A stretch of 64,000 nucleotides of DNA from Micromonospora marina (GTDB lineage Bacteria > Actinomycetota > Actinomycetes > Mycobacteriales > Micromonosporaceae), in assembly GCF_900091565.1 (NCBI RefSeq), contig NZ_FMCV01000009.1:62001-126000 (forward strand). The letters run 5' to 3'. Numbering within the stretch: the stretch's first letter is position 1; the number at the start of each line of letters is the position of its first letter. Under the pieces are notes generated by a model. It was given only the letters and a program-made list of their open reading frames with translations. It did no database searches and was not told the origin of the DNA. Made by a program: the position numbers and the translations under genes. Shown one piece after another: positions 46,122 through 53,405 of this stretch.

Positions 46122-47105
46122 TCAGTGCAGCGCCACCGCCTGGAGGCTGACGTTGCCGCAGTCGCCCAGTGACTCCTCCACCGTCCAGTTCAGCAGCAGC
46201 TTCGCGCCGCGTGGTGCCCGGAACCTGATCGTGAACTCGGTGGTGAGCGCGGTGTGCGGATCCTCCATCCGGAGCGTGGTCACCGGGCCGCCGGAGACGC
46301 GCACGTCGAGACGGCCACGGGCCATCCAGAGCCCGGCGTACAGACGCACCGTCCGCTGCTGCCCGTCACCGGCCACCGCCAGGTTGAACCCACTGCCCCG
46401 GTGGCAGGTGTAGATGCCGGACATGGTGCCGCTCGCCGAACCGACCGGGTTGCCGTCACGCCAGGCGTACGCCTCGGGGTTGTTGCTGAAACTCACCCGC
46501 CGCCCCCGGCCGCCCTCGTCGCGGATCTCGCCGGAGCCACCCCGCTTGCGGACCGTCCGGGCGGCACCGGTCAGCCCCCAGTGGACCCAGTCGGTGGGAC
46601 CGGCGGCGGTGAGATCGACTGTGGCGGGCACGTCCGCGCGGGTGACGGCGACGGTCGGCGGCAGCGCTGGCGTCGGCGACGGCGGGGACGGCGACGAACT
46701 CGGCGACGGCGACGGGCTCGGCGACGGCGACCGCTGCCGGGGACGCAAACCCGGGTTGACCACCGTGTCGTCGGCCTCGTTCGGCAGCCCGACCCGGCCG
46801 GGCGGCGCCACCGGCGCTCCGGCCTGCTCCTCGCGTGGCGTGTCGTGCCGCTCGACGCCGAGGTAGACCGCCAGCACCGCCAGGCAGAGGAACGCGACCA
46901 GCCCTTCCAGCACCAGCCGGCGCCGGCGGCGCAGCCTGCGCAGCGCGGACCGGGTACGCGGAAGGTTGTGCCGGTGCGAGCCGGGGCCGGTACGCGGACG
47001 GTCCTCCTGGCCCACCACACCCTCCACTTCGGTCACGACACCGCCGGACACGACAGGTACGCGAACGGGCTCCACGGTGTCACCGGACCGCCCCTTGCGC
47101 CACAT
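46122..47105 (-). CDS. Single-pass membrane protein with Ser-Pro linker and C-terminal beta-sandwich domain
   Basis: This 327-aa protein is taken from ATG 47105; GTG 47135 would add ten residues. A basic cytoplasmic stretch (RSALRRLRRRRR) precedes one membrane helix (LVLEGLVAFLCLAVLAVYLG). A linker of alternating Ser-Pro residues (about 120-145) leads to an outer domain of about 180 residues with VDLTAAGPTDWVHWGLTG, GIYTCHRGSGFNLAVAGDG and a closing FRAPRGAKLLLNWTVEESLG. The domain looks like a carbohydrate-binding-type beta-sandwich. A degenerate copy of its C-terminal end lies directly upstream at 47163. Confidence 0.6.
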   Translation of the reverse strand: MWRKGRSGDTVEPVRVPVVSGGVVTEVEGVVGQEDRPRTGPGSHRHNLPRTRSALRRLRRRRRLVLEGLVAFLCLAVLAVYLGVERHDTPREEQAGAPVAPPGRVGLPNEADDTVVNPGLRPRQRSPSPSPSPSPSSSPSPPSPTPALPPTVAVTRADVPATVDLTAAGPTDWVHWGLTGAARTVRKRGGSGEIRDEGGRGRRVSFSNNPEAYAWRDGNPVGSASGTMSGIYTCHRGSGFNLAVAGDGQQRTVRLYAGLWMARGRLDVRVSGGPVTTLRMEDPHTALTTEFTIRFRAPRGAKLLLNWTVEESLGDCGNVSLQAVALH

Positions 47106-47162
47106 GTCGAGTGACGGGCATTTCCAGTTCGTCACCTGGCGACCGCTCGCCGGACCGGCCGC

Positions 47163-47400
47163 TCAGCTTACCGTGATCGCCGGCAACGCCACCCCGTCGT
47201 TCTGGCCGCCAATCACCGTCCGGGCGTGCCACCTGATCAGCAGCCGCTCGGCCGGGGCCGCCCGGAAGCGGACGACGTACTGGTAGAAGCGGTCGCCCGC
47301 GGCGAGGGCGACCTCGCGGACGGCGAGCGGCCCGGCCCCGTGGCTCGCCGTAGGCGGATGACATCCCGCGACCGGCGGGGAGGCGAGAGGGCCCGGGGGG
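47163..47400 (-). pseudogene. 3' remnant of a paralogue of the 46122 protein
   Basis: In the minus-strand frame ending with TGA at 47163-47165, the translation includes GPLAVREVALAAGDRFYQYV, VRFRAAPAERLLIRWHARTV and GGQNDGVALPAITVS. This aligns with the end of the neighbouring 46122 protein (TEFTIRFRAPRGAKLLLNW...), including RFRA, LL.W and the final V-L-A strand. No start or upstream domain is present, because the frame runs into the truncated PPOX gene. It is best read as a surviving 3' fragment of a duplicated gene. Confidence 0.6.
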
Positions 47401-47730
47401 TCAGTGGCGGGTGTGCTGCCGGAGGCCTCGGTCGGGGTGCCAGCTCTCGATCAGGAGGTGGTCGGGTGGGTCGCCCACCCGGGTGAGGACCACCTCGGTC
47501 AACTCGATCCGGAAGCGGTGCGAGCCGTCCTCGGCGGGTGGCTCCTCGTGCGCCCGGCCGGCGATCTTCGCGTCCCCGTCCCAGGTGGACGGATCGTCGG
47601 ACGGGGTGTCCTCGGTCGGGCTGTGCAGCGCCACCCGGGGATCGCGGCGCAGGTCGAGCGCTTTGACCGCGCCGGCCATGCTGCCCAGCCGCAACTGCCC
47701 GTCGTCACCGAAGTCGAACTCGGTGCCGCT
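47401..47730 (-). pseudogene. 5'-truncated pyridoxamine-5'-phosphate-oxidase-like gene
   Basis: The frame contains SPRISGTEFDFGDDGQLRLG, SMAGAVKALDLRRDPRVALH and ends SWHPDRGLRQHTRH, the middle and C-terminal part of a PPOX-family FMN/F420 protein. Members normally have about 40-50 more residues before SPRISGTE, including the LATLRRDG strand. Here the upstream sequence is unrelated (WAESAGKCAAGCQVF) and runs into the pentapeptide-protein gene, with no ATG or GTG in frame. TTG 47694 would begin too late to make a complete barrel. I regard it as broken. Confidence 0.65.
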
Positions 47731-47782
47731 GATCCGCGGCGACCGGAAAACCTGACAACCCGCGGCGCATTTCCCCGCGGAC

Positions 47783-48376
47783 TCAGCCCACCTGGAACCC
47801 GAGCGCCTGAGCCAGCATCACCGCCTGCTCGGCATCGATCCGCGCGCCGGAACGCTGTACCGCCGTCGGGTCGAGCGCGGACAGGTCACTGCCGCGCAGG
47901 TCGGCCCGGATCAGCTTGGCGGCGTGCAACTGGGCGCCGGAGAGGTCCACGCCGGTCAGCGTCGCGCCGGTGAGATCGGCGCCGGTCAGGTCGACCTCCC
48001 GCATCCGTACGTCGGTGATCCGCGCCCCGCGCAGGTCGGCGCCGGTGAGCGTGACGAAGGACCAGTCGCCCCGGTCGACCCGCAGCGGGCGCAGGTCACA
48101 ACGGTCGAACGTGCTGCCGACCAGCTTGCAGCCGGTGAACTCGGCCTCGAAGAGGTTGCACTTGGTGAACGAGCACCTGGTGAACGCCGAGTCGGTGTGC
48201 CGGGAGGCGTTGAACGCCACGTTGCCGAACACGCAGTCGGTGAAGACCGCGCCCCGGCTGACCGCCTCGGTCAGGTCGACGTGGAAGAACTCGCATCGCA
48301 GGAAGTGCCGGTCGGCCAGTTCCTCGGCGTACCAGTCCTCCTGGCGGTAGGTGACGTCCTCGACCGGCTCCGGCAT
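47783..48376 (-). CDS. Pentapeptide-repeat protein
   Basis: This 197-aa protein starts at ATG 48376 (MPEPVEDVTYRQEDWYAEEL). From about residue 30 it consists of A(D/N)LxX pentapeptides such as VDLTEAV, FTDCVF, LTGADLRGARI and VDLTGADLTGATL, which form a right-handed square beta-helix. Some members shield DNA gyrase from inhibitors by mimicking DNA; others are scaffolds. Nothing here points to one role. It diverges from the serine hydrolase gene. Confidence 0.85.
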   Translation of the reverse strand: MPEPVEDVTYRQEDWYAEELADRHFLRCEFFHVDLTEAVSRGAVFTDCVFGNVAFNASRHTDSAFTRCSFTKCNLFEAEFTGCKLVGSTFDRCDLRPLRVDRGDWSFVTLTGADLRGARITDVRMREVDLTGADLTGATLTGVDLSGAQLHAAKLIRADLRGSDLSALDPTAVQRSGARIDAEQAVMLAQALGFQVG

Positions 48377-48419
48377 GGCACCGACCCTAGTGACACTTCC
48401 CGGTTGCCGTACCTGCGGG

Positions 48420-48431
48420 TAGGTTCGCGTC
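48420..48431 (+). promoter_or_regulatory. Candidate leaderless -10 of the serine hydrolase
   Basis: TAGGTT (48420-48425) precedes GTG 48432 by 6 nt and there is no ribosome-binding site. The -35 is not clear. Confidence 0.35.
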
Positions 48432-49664
48432 GTGAGTGTCCCAGTGAGCACCGACCCCGGCCGTGTCGGCTTCGATCCCGCCCGGCTGGCGCGGATCGAC
48501 GAGCACTTCGCCCGGTACGTCGACGACGGCCGGCTCGCCGGCTGGCAGATCGTCGTCAGCCGCCGGGGCGAGGTCGCCCACTCCTCGACGTACGGGCTGC
48601 GGGACCGGGAGGCCGGTACGCCGGTCGAGCCGGACACGCTGTGGCGCATCTACTCGATGACCAAACCGATCACCTCGGTCGCCGCGATGATGCTCTGGGA
48701 GGAGGGCCGGTTCGAGCTGAACGACCCGGTCAGCCGCTGGCTGCCGGAGTTCGCCGACGTACGCGTCTACGACCGGGGTTCGGTGCTCAAGCCGTACACG
48801 GTGCCGGCGGTCGAGCCGATCCGGATCTGGCACCTGCTCACCCACACCGCCGGCCTGACGTACGGCTTCGCCCAGGTCTCCGTGGTCGACGGCCTGTACC
48901 GGGCGGCCGGCTTCGACCTGGGCGTGCCGGCGGGCGCGGACCTGGCGGCGGCCTCGGCCGGGCTGGCCCGGCTGCCGCTGCTGTTCCAGCCCGGCACGAG
49001 CTGGAACTACGGTGTCTCCACCGACGTGCTGGGCCGACTGGTCGAGGTGATCTCCGGGCAGTCGCTGGCCGCGTTCTTCGCCGAGCGCATCCTGGGCCCG
49101 CTGGGGATGACGGACACCCGATGGTGGGTGGACGCGGCGGACGCCAAGCGCCTGGCCGCCCTCTACGCCCCGCACCCGGCCACCGGCCTGGCGGTACGCG
49201 CCGACAGGGTGGGCCGGGCCGCGCTGGCGGAGCCGAGCTGGCACTCCGGTGGCGGCGGTCTGGTGTCCACGGCGGCCGACTACCACCGGTTCACCCAGTT
49301 CCTGCTGCGCGGTGGCGAGTTGGACGGGGTCCGCCTGCTCGGCCCCCGCACGGTGCGCTTCATGACCCGTAACCACCTGCCGGGCAACCGGGACCTGGCC
49401 TCGTTCTCGCCGGAGGGCTTCGCCGAGACGATCCTCGACGGCATCGGCTTCGGGCTGGGCTTCGCCGTCGTGCTGGATCCGGTGCCGTCGCGGGTGCCGA
49501 GCAGTGTCGGCGAGTTCTACTGGGGCGGACTGGCCAGCACCGCCTTCTGGGTGGACCCGGTCGAGGAGGTCACCGCGCTGCTGTTCACCCAGCTGATGCC
49601 GTCGAGCACGTACCCGCTGCGCGGCCAGTTGCGCCAGCTCGTCTACTCGGCGATCGTCGACTGA
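48432..49664 (+). CDS. Serine hydrolase of the class C beta-lactamase / EstB family
   Basis: This 410-aa protein carries the SxxK pair S75-K78 in WRIYSMTKPITSVAAMML, a Tyr motif in SWNYGVSTDVLGRL, and a WHSGGGGLVSTAADYHRF segment in place of KTG. There is no signal peptide, so it is cytoplasmic. Relatives are carboxylesterases, amidases or transesterases rather than true beta-lactamases. GTG 48432 fits a leaderless promoter. The neighbouring oxidoreductase gene also seems separately transcribed. Confidence 0.88.
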   Translation: MSVPVSTDPGRVGFDPARLARIDEHFARYVDDGRLAGWQIVVSRRGEVAHSSTYGLRDREAGTPVEPDTLWRIYSMTKPITSVAAMMLWEEGRFELNDPVSRWLPEFADVRVYDRGSVLKPYTVPAVEPIRIWHLLTHTAGLTYGFAQVSVVDGLYRAAGFDLGVPAGADLAAASAGLARLPLLFQPGTSWNYGVSTDVLGRLVEVISGQSLAAFFAERILGPLGMTDTRWWVDAADAKRLAALYAPHPATGLAVRADRVGRAALAEPSWHSGGGGLVSTAADYHRFTQFLLRGGELDGVRLLGPRTVRFMTRNHLPGNRDLASFSPEGFAETILDGIGFGLGFAVVLDPVPSRVPSSVGEFYWGGLASTAFWVDPVEEVTALLFTQLMPSSTYPLRGQLRQLVYSAIVD

Positions 49665-49719
49665 GCCGGTTCGGCGGAACTCCCCGCCGCCCGCCGGTGG
49701 GCTGCCTAGCCTGTGAGGC

Positions 49720-50361
49720 ATGAGCGACATCGTCGTGTTCGGCGCCGGCGGGACGGCGGGCTCACGGATCGCGGCCGAGGCCGTCGAGCGGGGGCACCGG
49801 GTGACAGCGGCGGTGCGGCGTCCGGAGGCGGTCGGCTACCTACCCCCCGGCGTACGCACGGTGACCGGCGACGCCACATCGGCGCGGAGCGTACGCGAGC
49901 TGGCCGAGGATGCCGACGTGCTGGTGGTGGCCATCGGCGGCGGCGAGCGGGATCTGTGGCGCGACGCCGCGCGAACGCTGGTCGACACGCTGCGTGAGGT
50001 GCCGGACCCACCCCGGGTGATCCACGTCGGCGGCGGCTCGACGCTGCTGACGCCGAAGGGCACCCGCTACCTGGACGAGCCGGACTTCCCGGAGGAGTAC
50101 CGGGACTCGGCGCACGGCCAGGCGGACGCCCTGGAGTTCTACCGCACCGGCGCCGGCGGGGTGACCTGGACGTACGTCTCCCCGCCGCCGCTGGAGTTCC
50201 ACCCGGGCGAGCGGACCGGGCACTACCGCACCGGCAGCGACCACCCGGTGACCGACGCGCAGGGCCGGTCGGTGCTCACCTACGAGGACCTGGCGGTGGC
50301 GGTCGTCGACGAGATCGAGAATCCGCGGTTCGCCAACGCCCGGTTCACCGTCGCGTACTGA
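49720..50361 (+). CDS. NAD(P)-binding Rossmann oxidoreductase (atypical SDR)
   Basis: This 213-aa protein begins MSDIVVFGAGGTAGSRIAAEAVERGHRVTAAVRRPEA, the GxGGxxG NAD(P)-binding loop of atypical SDR proteins related to NmrA/YwnB. The conserved VIHVGGGSTLL and VTWTYVSPPPLEFHPG segments follow. Members either reduce flavins or small molecules or act as redox sensors. TAGCCT (49707-49712) lies 7 nt before the ATG, consistent with leaderless transcription. No pathway context. Confidence 0.85.
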   Translation: MSDIVVFGAGGTAGSRIAAEAVERGHRVTAAVRRPEAVGYLPPGVRTVTGDATSARSVRELAEDADVLVVAIGGGERDLWRDAARTLVDTLREVPDPPRVIHVGGGSTLLTPKGTRYLDEPDFPEEYRDSAHGQADALEFYRTGAGGVTWTYVSPPPLEFHPGERTGHYRTGSDHPVTDAQGRSVLTYEDLAVAVVDEIENPRFANARFTVAY

Positions 50362-50377
50362 GCCGTCGCGTACTGGT

Positions 50378-50842
50378 TCAGCCGGCCAGCCGGGCGGGGA
50401 AGCCGCCGGTGGCGATCGGACCCCAGGACTCGACCGTGACGCGGATCAGCGACTTGCCCTGCGCGACCATCGCCGACCGGTACTCGTCCCAGTCCGGGTG
50501 TTCGCCGGAGATGCTGCGGAAGTACTCGACGAGCGGCTCCAGCGCCTCGGGCAGGTCGAGCACCTCGGCCACGCCGTCGACCTGCACCCACGGGCCGTTC
50601 CAGTCGTCGGAGAGCACGCACGCGGACACGCGCGGGTCGCGGCGGATGTTCGTCACCTTGGCCCGCTCCGGATAGGTGGAGATCACCAGCCGTCCGTCGG
50701 CGTCGACCCCGCAGGACACCGGGGAGGACTGCGGGCGCCCGTCGGCGCGGGTGGTCATGAGCAGGACGCGGTGCCGGGGGCGGAGGAACTCGATGAGGGC
50801 GTCCCGATCGACCCGGGTGTTCGTCGCGATGCTGCGTGCCAT
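50378..50842 (-). CDS. PPOX-class F420- or FMN-dependent oxidoreductase
   Basis: This 154-aa protein starts at ATG 50842 (MARSIATNTRVDRDALIEFLRPRHRVLLMTTRADG). It has the split-barrel PPOX features: PQSSPVSCGVDADGRLVIST, RDPRVSACVLSDDWNGPWVQVDG, then the EYFRSISGEHPDWDEYRSAM helix characteristic of the F420-binding actinobacterial branch. It probably uses F420 to reduce a small molecule, but substrate is unknown. It converges with the SDR gene at 16 bp. It is intact, in contrast to the truncated relative at 47401. Confidence 0.85.
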   Translation of the reverse strand: MARSIATNTRVDRDALIEFLRPRHRVLLMTTRADGRPQSSPVSCGVDADGRLVISTYPERAKVTNIRRDPRVSACVLSDDWNGPWVQVDGVAEVLDLPEALEPLVEYFRSISGEHPDWDEYRSAMVAQGKSLIRVTVESWGPIATGGFPARLAG

Positions 50843-50874
50843 GCCCTCGGTTCTACCAGGCGCCTCGATCTTTC

Positions 50875-51516
50875 TCAGCGCGGACGCCCGGCGGCCCGCT
50901 GCGCGGTGACCTGCTCCGGCAGGCGGGGGCGGGCCGGAGGCCGCCACGCACGGCCGTTGGCGTAGATCACCCGGAAACCGAGGTACGCGGCGAGCGGCGC
51001 CCAGTGCGCCGAGCGCATCCGCACCTCGGCGGCGTTGTGCCGCTGCCCGTTGGCGAGCACGTCGAGCAGCACGGTCTCGAAGGCGGCCGACTCGACCCAG
51101 TCCACCTCGCGGGTGAAGCCGCAGATCAGTGCCGCGCCGGTGATGTCGAGGAACTCGCGCAGCGTGGCGTCGGAGGCGCGCAGCACCGAGCAGCTACCGA
51201 AGTACAGGCGGCGGCCCTCGCAGCGGCCGGCCATCCGCTCGGCCACGTCCGACAGCTCCACCGAGTCCCAGTCGGTGAGGCAGAGCCGGCTCGGCTCGCC
51301 GTGCATGGCGAAGAAGCCCACCCGGTGGTCCGCGTACTGCTTGAGCAGCCACCGGTCGACGAAGTAGAACAGCTCGTCGCGGGTCGCCGCGTCCTTGTGG
51401 ATGTAGCGGATGCGGCCGAGCCGTTCGAGCAGGTCGAGCGTGGGCAGGACGGATCCTCGTTCGTTGAGGTCGCGGTGCCACTGCCCCTCGACGCAGAACA
51501 CGCCGCCACGCGCCAA
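50875..51516 (-). CDS. DUF6642-like protein with a possible His-Cys (caspase-like) dyad
   Basis: This 213-aa protein starts GGVFCVEGQWHRDLNERGSVLP and continues RIRYIHKDAATRDELFYFVDRWL, VGFFAMHGEPSRLCL, RRLYFGSCSVLRASDATL and ALICGFTREVDWVESAAFETVLLD. I recall this as DUF6642. The order strand-His-Gly ... strand-Gly-Ser-Cys-Ser is what CHAT/caspase-fold peptidases show, so a peptidase-like activity is a hypothesis. There is no signal peptide and no obvious partner gene. It diverges from the secreted M15 gene with about 257 bp between, in which no other feature was seen. Confidence 0.6.
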   Translation of the reverse strand: MARGGVFCVEGQWHRDLNERGSVLPTLDLLERLGRIRYIHKDAATRDELFYFVDRWLLKQYADHRVGFFAMHGEPSRLCLTDWDSVELSDVAERMAGRCEGRRLYFGSCSVLRASDATLREFLDITGAALICGFTREVDWVESAAFETVLLDVLANGQRHNAAEVRMRSAHWAPLAAYLGFRVIYANGRAWRPPARPRLPEQVTAQRAAGRPR

Positions 51517-51773
51517 CGCCCACCTCCCCGCCCGTCGAGGTCGCCGCCCGGATCCGGGAGCAGACGTTACCGGTCACCACCGACGGGCGACACCCGGCAA
51601 CGCGTTCGCAGACAGGCACTATTCACAGCTGATATCCAGCAACCGCATGATGTGAGAACAATTTCCGCTAATCGCCACGAAGAATCCTCACGCCTGTCAC
51701 GGTGAAGGAGACGGGACGTACCGGTCGATGTGCCCGTCCAACCCCAGTTCCGCTCTGACATCGGGAGGACTCT

Positions 51774-52553
51774 GTGCGCGTCAACACCCTGAAGCGGGCG
51801 GCGGTCGCGTTCGCGCTGGCCCTGCCCGGGGCCGCCGTGGCGACAGTCGTGGCCGCGCCGCCGGCGCACGCCGACGGCTGCTACACCTGGAACCGGACCT
51901 TGTCCCAGGGAAGCTCCGGGGCCGAGGTCCGGCAGCTCCAGATCCGGGTGGCCGGCTGGTCCGCGTACGGCGGCATCGTCCGGATCGACGGCGTGTACGG
52001 CCCGGAGACGGCCGCCGCGGTCAAGCGTTTCCAGGCCGCGTACGGGCTGCGCGCCGACGGCGTGGCCGGGCCGAGGACGTTCGCCAAGATCTACGAACTG
52101 CAGAAGGACAAGGACTGCACGCCCAAGCACTTCAGCTACGCCGAGCTGGACAACGGCTGCGGCAAGGGCGGGTGGACCGGCGGTCCGCTGTCGTCGGCGG
52201 CCACCCGGGAGAACGCGCTGCGCACCATGTGGAAGCTGGAGGCGCTGCGGCGCAGCCTCGGCGACAAGCCGCTCTACGTGACCAGCGGATTCCGCAGCAT
52301 CGCCTGCAACCGGCAGGTCGGCGGCGCCGCGGACAGCCAGCACCTCTACGGCAACGCGGCCGACCTGATCGCCAAGCACCGCAGCCTCTGCGACATCGCC
52401 CGATCCGCCCGTGACCAGGGCTTCAGCGGCATCTACGGGCCGGGTTACCCGGACCACGGCGACCACACGCACGTGGACTCGCGGCGGGAGAACACGCGGG
52501 ACAAGACACCGAACACCAGGGTCTGGTCCGCCCCGGACTGCGGCGTCCAGTGA
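51774..52553 (+). CDS. Secreted peptidoglycan-binding M15 peptidase (zinc D-Ala-D-Ala carboxypeptidase type)
   Basis: This 259-aa protein starts at GTG 51774 with GGGAGGA upstream. A signal peptide (about residues 1-33, ending AHA|DGC) precedes a PG_binding_1 module (about 38-100, LSQGSSGAEVRQLQIRVAG, RIDGVYGPETAAAVKRFQ). The M15-type catalytic domain (about 118-250) has zinc ligands in SQHLYGNAADL and HGDHTHVD, plus YVTSGFRS. It probably cleaves peptidoglycan stem peptides in the wall. Several cysteines suggest disulfides. It ends at a strong hairpin. Confidence 0.9.
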   Translation: MRVNTLKRAAVAFALALPGAAVATVVAAPPAHADGCYTWNRTLSQGSSGAEVRQLQIRVAGWSAYGGIVRIDGVYGPETAAAVKRFQAAYGLRADGVAGPRTFAKIYELQKDKDCTPKHFSYAELDNGCGKGGWTGGPLSSAATRENALRTMWKLEALRRSLGDKPLYVTSGFRSIACNRQVGGAADSQHLYGNAADLIAKHRSLCDIARSARDQGFSGIYGPGYPDHGDHTHVDSRRENTRDKTPNTRVWSAPDCGVQ

Positions 52554-52562
52554 CGCGGTGAC

Positions 52563-52604
52563 GGCGGCCCGGCCCGGGGGTGGGGGCTCCCCGGCCGGGC
52601 CGCC
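52563..52604. terminator. Hairpin downstream of the M15 peptidase
   Basis: GGCGGCCCGGCC (52563-52574) and GGCCGGGCCGCC (52593-52604) form a perfect 12-bp stem with an 18-nt G-rich loop, 10 bp after the stop. Confidence 0.65.
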
Positions 52605-52680
52605 GGCATGCTCCGGTACGGCCGACGCCACTCCGCGACGGGGCGTCGGCTCGACCGGAACCAGGGCGCCGGGCGTCCGC

Positions 52681-52740
52681 CGGCCCGGGCCGGGCGGGCC
52701 CGAGGGTCGGCTCGGCCCGGGCCGGGCGGGCCCGGGGTCG
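52681..52740. repeat. Two direct copies of a GC-only repeat
   Basis: A 22-bp run beginning CGGCCCGGGCCGGGCGGGCC at 52681 recurs at 52713, spaced 32 bp. It lies in the 246-bp space between convergent genes, is nearly pure G and C, and can fold on itself. It may be slippage-derived or part of a compound terminator. Confidence 0.6.
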
Positions 52741-52799
52741 ACGTGCCCGGAACCGGGCGAGGGCTCTGCGCCGGCTCGCCCGGGGACTGGCGGCGGGAG

Positions 52800-53318
52800 T
52801 CAGCTCGCCCGCGGCCAACGGGGCCGGGCGGCGGGAGCCGGCCGACCGGCGACGGGCCGCACACCGGGCCGCACCGGCGGCGCGGCGACCCGCGGAACCG
52901 GACCGCGTGCCGCCTGGGCCGCGGCGGCGGGGCGGGCGGCCTGACCGGGTACGCCCGGCCGAACCACCTGACCGGCCGGACGGGCGACCTGCCCGGGCGC
53001 CGGACGGGCGCCGGACGTCCCGGTCAGCACGAACGGGAAGGGTACGTGCACGAACGGGTTGCCGTGCCGGATCAGCGCGTCGATCTGACGGTCGTTGAGA
53101 CCGTGTGTCTCCAGCACGCGCCGGCCCCAGCGATGCAACCGGCAGGGGAACGACGACCCGTCGTTGCGGCACTTCGGCCCCGCGGGCCACTCCTCGGCGG
53201 CGTGCACCACCACCGCCCGGACCGCGAGGCGGACGTCCTCGGGGGTCAACGATGCCGGCACCGGCACCTCGCCCAGGATCTGGTCGATGGGATCCGTCGA
53301 CTGCTCACCAACTCGCAC
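52800..53318 (-). CDS. Uncharacterised CRND-motif protein with Pro/Ala tail, paralogue of the gene at 45723
   Basis: This 172-aa protein starts at GTG 53318, preceded by GGGAGG. Residues about 18-90 hold the shared core: PEDVRLAVRAVVVHA, CRNDGSSFPCRLHRWGRRVL and QIDALIRHGNP. After the core comes a long low-complexity tail rich in Pro, Ala, Arg and Val (VARPAGQVVRPG pattern) that the paralogue lacks. No signal peptide or enzyme motif is visible. The tail suggests an extended, basic interaction region. Function unknown. Confidence 0.6.
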   Translation of the reverse strand: MRVGEQSTDPIDQILGEVPVPASLTPEDVRLAVRAVVVHAAEEWPAGPKCRNDGSSFPCRLHRWGRRVLETHGLNDRQIDALIRHGNPFVHVPFPFVLTGTSGARPAPGQVARPAGQVVRPGVPGQAARPAAAAQAARGPVPRVAAPPVRPGVRPVAGRPAPAARPRWPRAS

Positions 53319-53405
53319 GGCAGGCCTCCCGCAGCTCGGCAGCGGTACGGCGGAACGGCCGCACCACATCCTCGACCACTGGTACGGCCCGGAAACGGCA
53401 GCAGT

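Noticed and set aside
48432..49664. Beta-lactamase resistance gene
   Set aside because: Only the SxxK fold is shared; there is no signal peptide and the KTG and YxN motifs are altered, so an esterase-type serine hydrolase is more likely.
51517..51773. Possible c-di-AMP (ydaO-type) riboswitch before the secreted M15 peptidase
   Set aside because: Such leaders often precede wall hydrolases in actinobacteria, but I could not find the conserved core blocks; only a normal ribosome-binding site is clear.
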